A stretch of 33,399 nt of DNA from JAGWRA01 sp035534615. Its GTDB lineage: Bacteria; Acidobacteriota; Vicinamibacteria; Vicinamibacterales; CAVVIG01. How positions within the stretch are numbered: position 1 is the first letter of the stretch; each line of letters begins with the position of its first letter. The stretch covers positions 1-33,399 of the forward strand of contig DATLRO010000088.1 in the NCBI GenBank assembly GCA_035534615.1. Direction: 5' to 3'. Of the stretch, positions 30,850 to 33,399 are shown in pieces. Below the pieces are notes generated by a model. The model had not been told where the DNA came from and made no database searches. It saw only the letters and a program-made list of their open reading frames with translations. Made by a program: the position numbers and the translations under genes.

Positions 30850-32862
30850 ATGTCCGCTGCCACGCCTGCCGCCCGCGCCGCCGCCCTGCGCGATGAGATC
30901 CGCCGGCACGAGGAACGCTACTACGTCCTGAACGAGCCTGAAATCTCGGATGCGGAATTCGACCGCCTGCTCGAGGAACTGCGGGCGATCGAGCAGGCCC
31001 ATCCGGACCTGGTCGTGCCCGATTCGCCGACGCAGCGTGTCGGCGGCCGCCCGGTCGAGGGCTTTGCCACGGTCGAGCATCTCGTGCCGATGCTCAGCCT
31101 CGACAACACCTACAGCGAAGACGAGCTGCGGGCGTTCGACGAGCGCGTCCGGCGCGGCCTCGGGACGGACGAGCCGGTGACGTACGTGGCCGAGCTGAAG
31201 ATCGACGGGTTGAGCCTCGCGCTCACGTACGAACACGGACGGCTGGAGCGCGGCGCCACGCGCGGTGACGGCGTGCATGGCGAGGACGTCACGACGAACG
31301 TCCGGACGATCCACGCCATTCCGCTGGTGCTGCGGGGCGCCCCGGCCGGGCGCGTGGAAGCGCGCGGGGAGGCATACCTGCCCCGGCGCGCCTTCGAGCG
31401 GCTCAACCGGGAGAAGGAAGAGCAGGGGGAGCCGCTGTTCGCCAACCCCCGCAACGCCGCGGCCGGCGCCATGCGGAATCTCGATCCCCGGGAGGTCGCG
31501 CGGCGCGGCCTGTCGGCCTTCTGTTATCAGCTGGTCGCCCCCGACGGCGATCCGGCCGCCACCCAGGCGGAGACGCTCGAGGCGCTGAGGGCGTGGGGGC
31601 TGCCGGTCGAGCCGCACTGGCGCCGGTGCGACGGCATCGAGGCGGTGCTGGCCTTCTGCCGCGACTGGGCGCAGCGCCGCCGCACCCTCGATTTCGACAC
31701 CGATGGCGTCGTCGTCAAGGTCGATCGGCTGGCGCTGCGCGAGCGGCTCGGCAGCACGTCGAAGTTTCCGCGCTGGGCGACGGCGTTCAAGTTTCCGGCC
31801 GAGCAGGCGACGACGCTCCTGAAGGAGATCCGGGTCAACATCGGCCGGACCGGCGCGGCGACGCCGTATGCCGTCCTGGAGCCGGTGCTGCTGTCCGGCT
31901 CGACCATCTCGATGGCGACGCTGCACAACGCGGAGGATGTCGCGCGCAAGGATCTGCGGGAGCGCGACTGGGTCGTCGTGGAGAAGGGGGGCGACGTCAT
32001 TCCGAAGATTGTCGCCCCCATTCTGTCGAAGCGCCCGGCCGATTCCGTCCCGTGGCAGATGCCGGCCGACTGCCCGTTCTGCCGGAGCCGCCTCTGGCGG
32101 GACGAAGACGAAGTCGTCTGGCGGTGCGTCAATACGTCGTGTCCCGCCAAGCTGCGCCGTGGCCTGCTGCATTTCGCGTCGCGGACGGCGATGAACATCG
32201 AAGGGCTCGGGGAGGCGCTGGTCGACCAGCTCGTCGGCACTGGGCTGGTGCGGGACTTTGCCGATTTGTACGGGGTGACGGCGCCGCAACTCGAGGCGCT
32301 CGACCGGATGGGCCCGAAATCGGCCGCCAATCTGATCGGGGAGCTGGAGCGCAGCAAGAGCAACGACCTGCCCCGCCTGCTGTACGGGCTCGGCATCCGC
32401 CACGTCGGCGAGCGGGCGGCCGTGCTCCTGGCACGGGCCTTTCCGTCGCTGGATCCGCTCATGCAGGCGTCGGAAGCACAGCTGCAGACCATTCCCGAGA
32501 TCGGGCCGGTCGTCGCCGCCGCGGTCCGTTCGTTCTTCGACGAGCCGCTCAACCGGCGGCTCGTCGAGCGCCTGGAACGGGCGGGCGTCAACACGACGAG
32601 CCGGGAGGCCGAGGAAGGGGCGGTCGCCACGCGGCCGCTGGCCGGCCGGACGTTCGTGATCACCGGCGCGCTGGCGCGGCTGTCGCGTGACGAGGCGAAA
32701 GCGGCCATTGAGCAGCTGGGCGGGCGCGTGACCGGCACGGTGAGCGGCCGGACCAGCTGCGTGGTGGTGGGCGCCGATCCGGGCAGCAAGGCGGACCGGG
32801 CCCGGCAACTGGGTGTCCCCACGCTGGACGAAGAAGCGTTTCTGCGGTTGGTCGGCTTATAA
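30850..32862 (+). CDS. ligA: NAD+-dependent DNA ligase
   Basis: A 670-residue ligase with all bacterial LigA domains. Domain Ia: RRHEERYYVLNEPEISDAEFDRLL. The adenylation site is K117 in AELKIDGLSLAL, with ARGEAYLPRRAFERLN and DFDTDGVVVKVD as further nucleotidyltransferase motifs. An OB fold follows, then a zinc finger (CPFCRS ... CVNTSCPAKLRR), helix-hairpin-helix repeats (MNIEGLGEALVDQLV, LYGLGIRHVGERAA, LQTIPEIGPVVAAAV) and a C-terminal BRCT domain (LAGRTFVITGALARLSRDEAK). It seals nicks in replication and repair. No good ribosome binding site is visible before ATG 30850. Its TAA stop lies in a TATAAT hexamer that probably serves htrA. Confidence 0.97.
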   Translation: MSAATPAARAAALRDEIRRHEERYYVLNEPEISDAEFDRLLEELRAIEQAHPDLVVPDSPTQRVGGRPVEGFATVEHLVPMLSLDNTYSEDELRAFDERVRRGLGTDEPVTYVAELKIDGLSLALTYEHGRLERGATRGDGVHGEDVTTNVRTIHAIPLVLRGAPAGRVEARGEAYLPRRAFERLNREKEEQGEPLFANPRNAAAGAMRNLDPREVARRGLSAFCYQLVAPDGDPAATQAETLEALRAWGLPVEPHWRRCDGIEAVLAFCRDWAQRRRTLDFDTDGVVVKVDRLALRERLGSTSKFPRWATAFKFPAEQATTLLKEIRVNIGRTGAATPYAVLEPVLLSGSTISMATLHNAEDVARKDLRERDWVVVEKGGDVIPKIVAPILSKRPADSVPWQMPADCPFCRSRLWRDEDEVVWRCVNTSCPAKLRRGLLHFASRTAMNIEGLGEALVDQLVGTGLVRDFADLYGVTAPQLEALDRMGPKSAANLIGELERSKSNDLPRLLYGLGIRHVGERAAVLLARAFPSLDPLMQASEAQLQTIPEIGPVVAAAVRSFFDEPLNRRLVERLERAGVNTTSREAEEGAVATRPLAGRTFVITGALARLSRDEAKAAIEQLGGRVTGTVSGRTSCVVVGADPGSKADRARQLGVPTLDEEAFLRLVGL

Positions 32863-32863
32863 T
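32858..32863 (+). promoter_or_regulatory. TATAAT -10 overlapping the ligA stop, probable htrA promoter
   Basis: A perfect TATAAT contains the ligA TAA stop. Transcription would begin near 32870, just before the inverted repeat of the htrA leader. The -35 region is poor, which may mean an activator or an alternative arrangement. Confidence 0.45.
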
Positions 32864-32872
32864 GGCAGTCTA

Positions 32873-32913
32873 GGTTCGAACGCGGCGTGACAGGTGAATC
32901 CGCCGTTCGAACC
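32873..32913 (+). repeat. Inverted repeat with two GTTCGAAC palindromes in the htrA leader
   Basis: GGTTCGAACG (32873-32882) and CGTTCGAACC (32904-32913) are perfect 10-bp inverted arms around 21 bases; skipping two bases on the left lets the stem extend by three pairs. Each arm itself contains the palindrome GTTCGAAC (32874-32881 and 32905-32912), centre to centre 31 bp, almost exactly three helical turns. The repeat may be a paired operator or, in RNA, a hairpin ending two bases before the GGAGGG ribosome binding site. Confidence 0.7.
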
Positions 32914-32914
32914 C

Positions 32915-32920
32915 GGAGGG
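32915..32920 (+). promoter_or_regulatory. GGAGGG ribosome binding site of htrA
   Basis: GGAGGG lies six bases before ATG 32927 and fixes that start. It abuts the 3' arm of the inverted repeat, so folding of the leader could affect ribosome access. Confidence 0.7.
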
Positions 32921-32926
32921 TCGCGT

Positions 32927-33399
32927 ATGTCCCGGCGGTTGGCCCTCGTCACCACCTGCCTCGCGGCGGCGGTGGCGTTTGCGCTCGGCCTGCTCAGCGC
33001 CCGCCCGCTGGGGCGGCTTCCTGCAGGTCCGCCGGCCCGGCTGGTGGCGGCGGTGCCGGCGGCGGCCCGCAGCGGGGCGCGGCCCGAGACGACGCTGGTC
33101 GACTTTGCCGACATTGCCGCGCGGCTGAATCCGGCGGTCGTGAGCATCGAGGCGACGTCACGCCCGCGGCCCGCCGCCCCGAGCCTCTCCGACCGCTTCG
33201 GGCTCGGCACCCCGCGGCGCAACGACGACGCGCCGCAGGAAGGCACCGGCAGCGGCTTCATCATCGCGGCCGACGGCAGCATCCTCACCAACAATCACGT
33301 CATCGATCACGCCGACCGCATCACCGTGACCCTGGCCGACGGCCGGCGCGTCCACGCGCGGGTGGTCGGCGCCGATCCCGACACCGACATCGCGCTCAT
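32927..33399 (+). CDS. HtrA/Deg-family serine protease, 3' partial
   Basis: The first 157 codons of an envelope serine protease, cut by the window end. A basic n-region and hydrophobic stretch (LALVTTCLAAAVAFALGLL) give a signal or membrane anchor. Next comes VDFADIAARLNPAVVSIEAT, the conserved entry to the trypsin-like domain. A Pro/Arg-rich, low-complexity loop (RPRPAAP, GTPRRNDDAPQ) precedes GTGSGFIIAADGSILTNNHVI, in which H124 is the catalytic histidine; D154 in DPDTDIAL is the catalytic aspartate. The serine and PDZ domains lie beyond the window. It degrades or refolds damaged periplasmic proteins. Confidence 0.9.
   Translation, partial: MSRRLALVTTCLAAAVAFALGLLSARPLGRLPAGPPARLVAAVPAAARSGARPETTLVDFADIAARLNPAVVSIEATSRPRPAAPSLSDRFGLGTPRRNDDAPQEGTGSGFIIAADGSILTNNHVIDHADRITVTLADGRRVHARVVGADPDTDIAL

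Noticed and set aside
30796..32808. A 670-codon minus-strand open frame the same length as LigA
   Set aside because: It is the exact antisense of ligA and has no recognisable motif.
32873..32913. GGTTCGAA resembling a tRNA T-loop, suggesting a tRNA gene
   Set aside because: No acceptor stem, D-arm or anticodon arm can be built around it on either strand; the two copies form a simple inverted repeat instead.
1..33399. CRISPR arrays, insertion sequences, prophage or integron signals
   Set aside because: I found no regularly spaced repeats, transposase or integrase motifs, or target-site duplications; gene packing and composition are uniform.

Overview
The window is a contiguous, very GC-rich (about 70% by eye), densely coded bacterial chromosome segment. 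The gene content (NAD+-dependent LigA, single-knuckle MetG with a detached tRNA-binding domain, LarC, GlpD of the NHQK type, matrixin-type secreted protease, many GT4 glycosyltransferases) and the amino-acid style suggest a Gram-negative, diderm soil-type bacterium, most like Acidobacteriota of the Vicinamibacteria type. That placement is inference; there is no rRNA gene here. I saw no IS element, prophage, CRISPR array, tRNA or rRNA.

Region 1 (1-14136) is a two-armed surface-glycan locus. On the minus strand, four tightly overlapping genes encode a NodB-type polysaccharide deacetylase, a GT2, a GT4 and a Wzx-like flippase. Divergent from them is a large GT-C membrane glycosyltransferase. Next come a minus-strand LPG-synthase-type membrane protein and a small EF-hand protein with a good sigma-54 promoter candidate. 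A canonical sigma-70 promoter then drives a second arm with overlapping genes: GT4, methyltransferase, NAD-dependent epimerase, hexapeptide acyltransferase, GT4. Together they look like a pathway that builds, modifies and flips a glycan, but no initiating transferase or recognisable polymerase lies in the window.

Region 2 (14137-22900) is mixed housekeeping: ttcA and dtd (tRNA thiolation and D-aminoacyl-tRNA editing), an outer-membrane beta-barrel-like protein, glpD, a methyltransferase, a DapF homologue whose two catalytic cysteines are both serine, a DASS-family transporter, a DUF4398-like lipoprotein and radC.

Region 3 (22917-28098) is a co-directional run: larC, metG, a separate tRNA-binding-domain protein, tatD and a polyprenyl diphosphate synthase.

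Region 4 (28207-30634, minus) is a three-gene cassette of exported proteins: an uncharacterised protein, a metzincin-type metalloprotease with a C-terminal carboxypeptidase-regulatory-like domain, and an outer-membrane barrel. Region 5 (30850-end) holds ligA and the start of an HtrA/Deg protease gene, whose short leader carries two copies of an 8-bp palindrome in a 10-bp inverted repeat next to the ribosome binding site.

The least ordinary items are the Ser/Ser DapF, the htrA leader, the exported metzincin cassette, the sigma-54-like site before the EF-hand gene, and several genes whose -10 hexamer sits 6-7 nt before the start codon, which suggests leaderless mRNAs.
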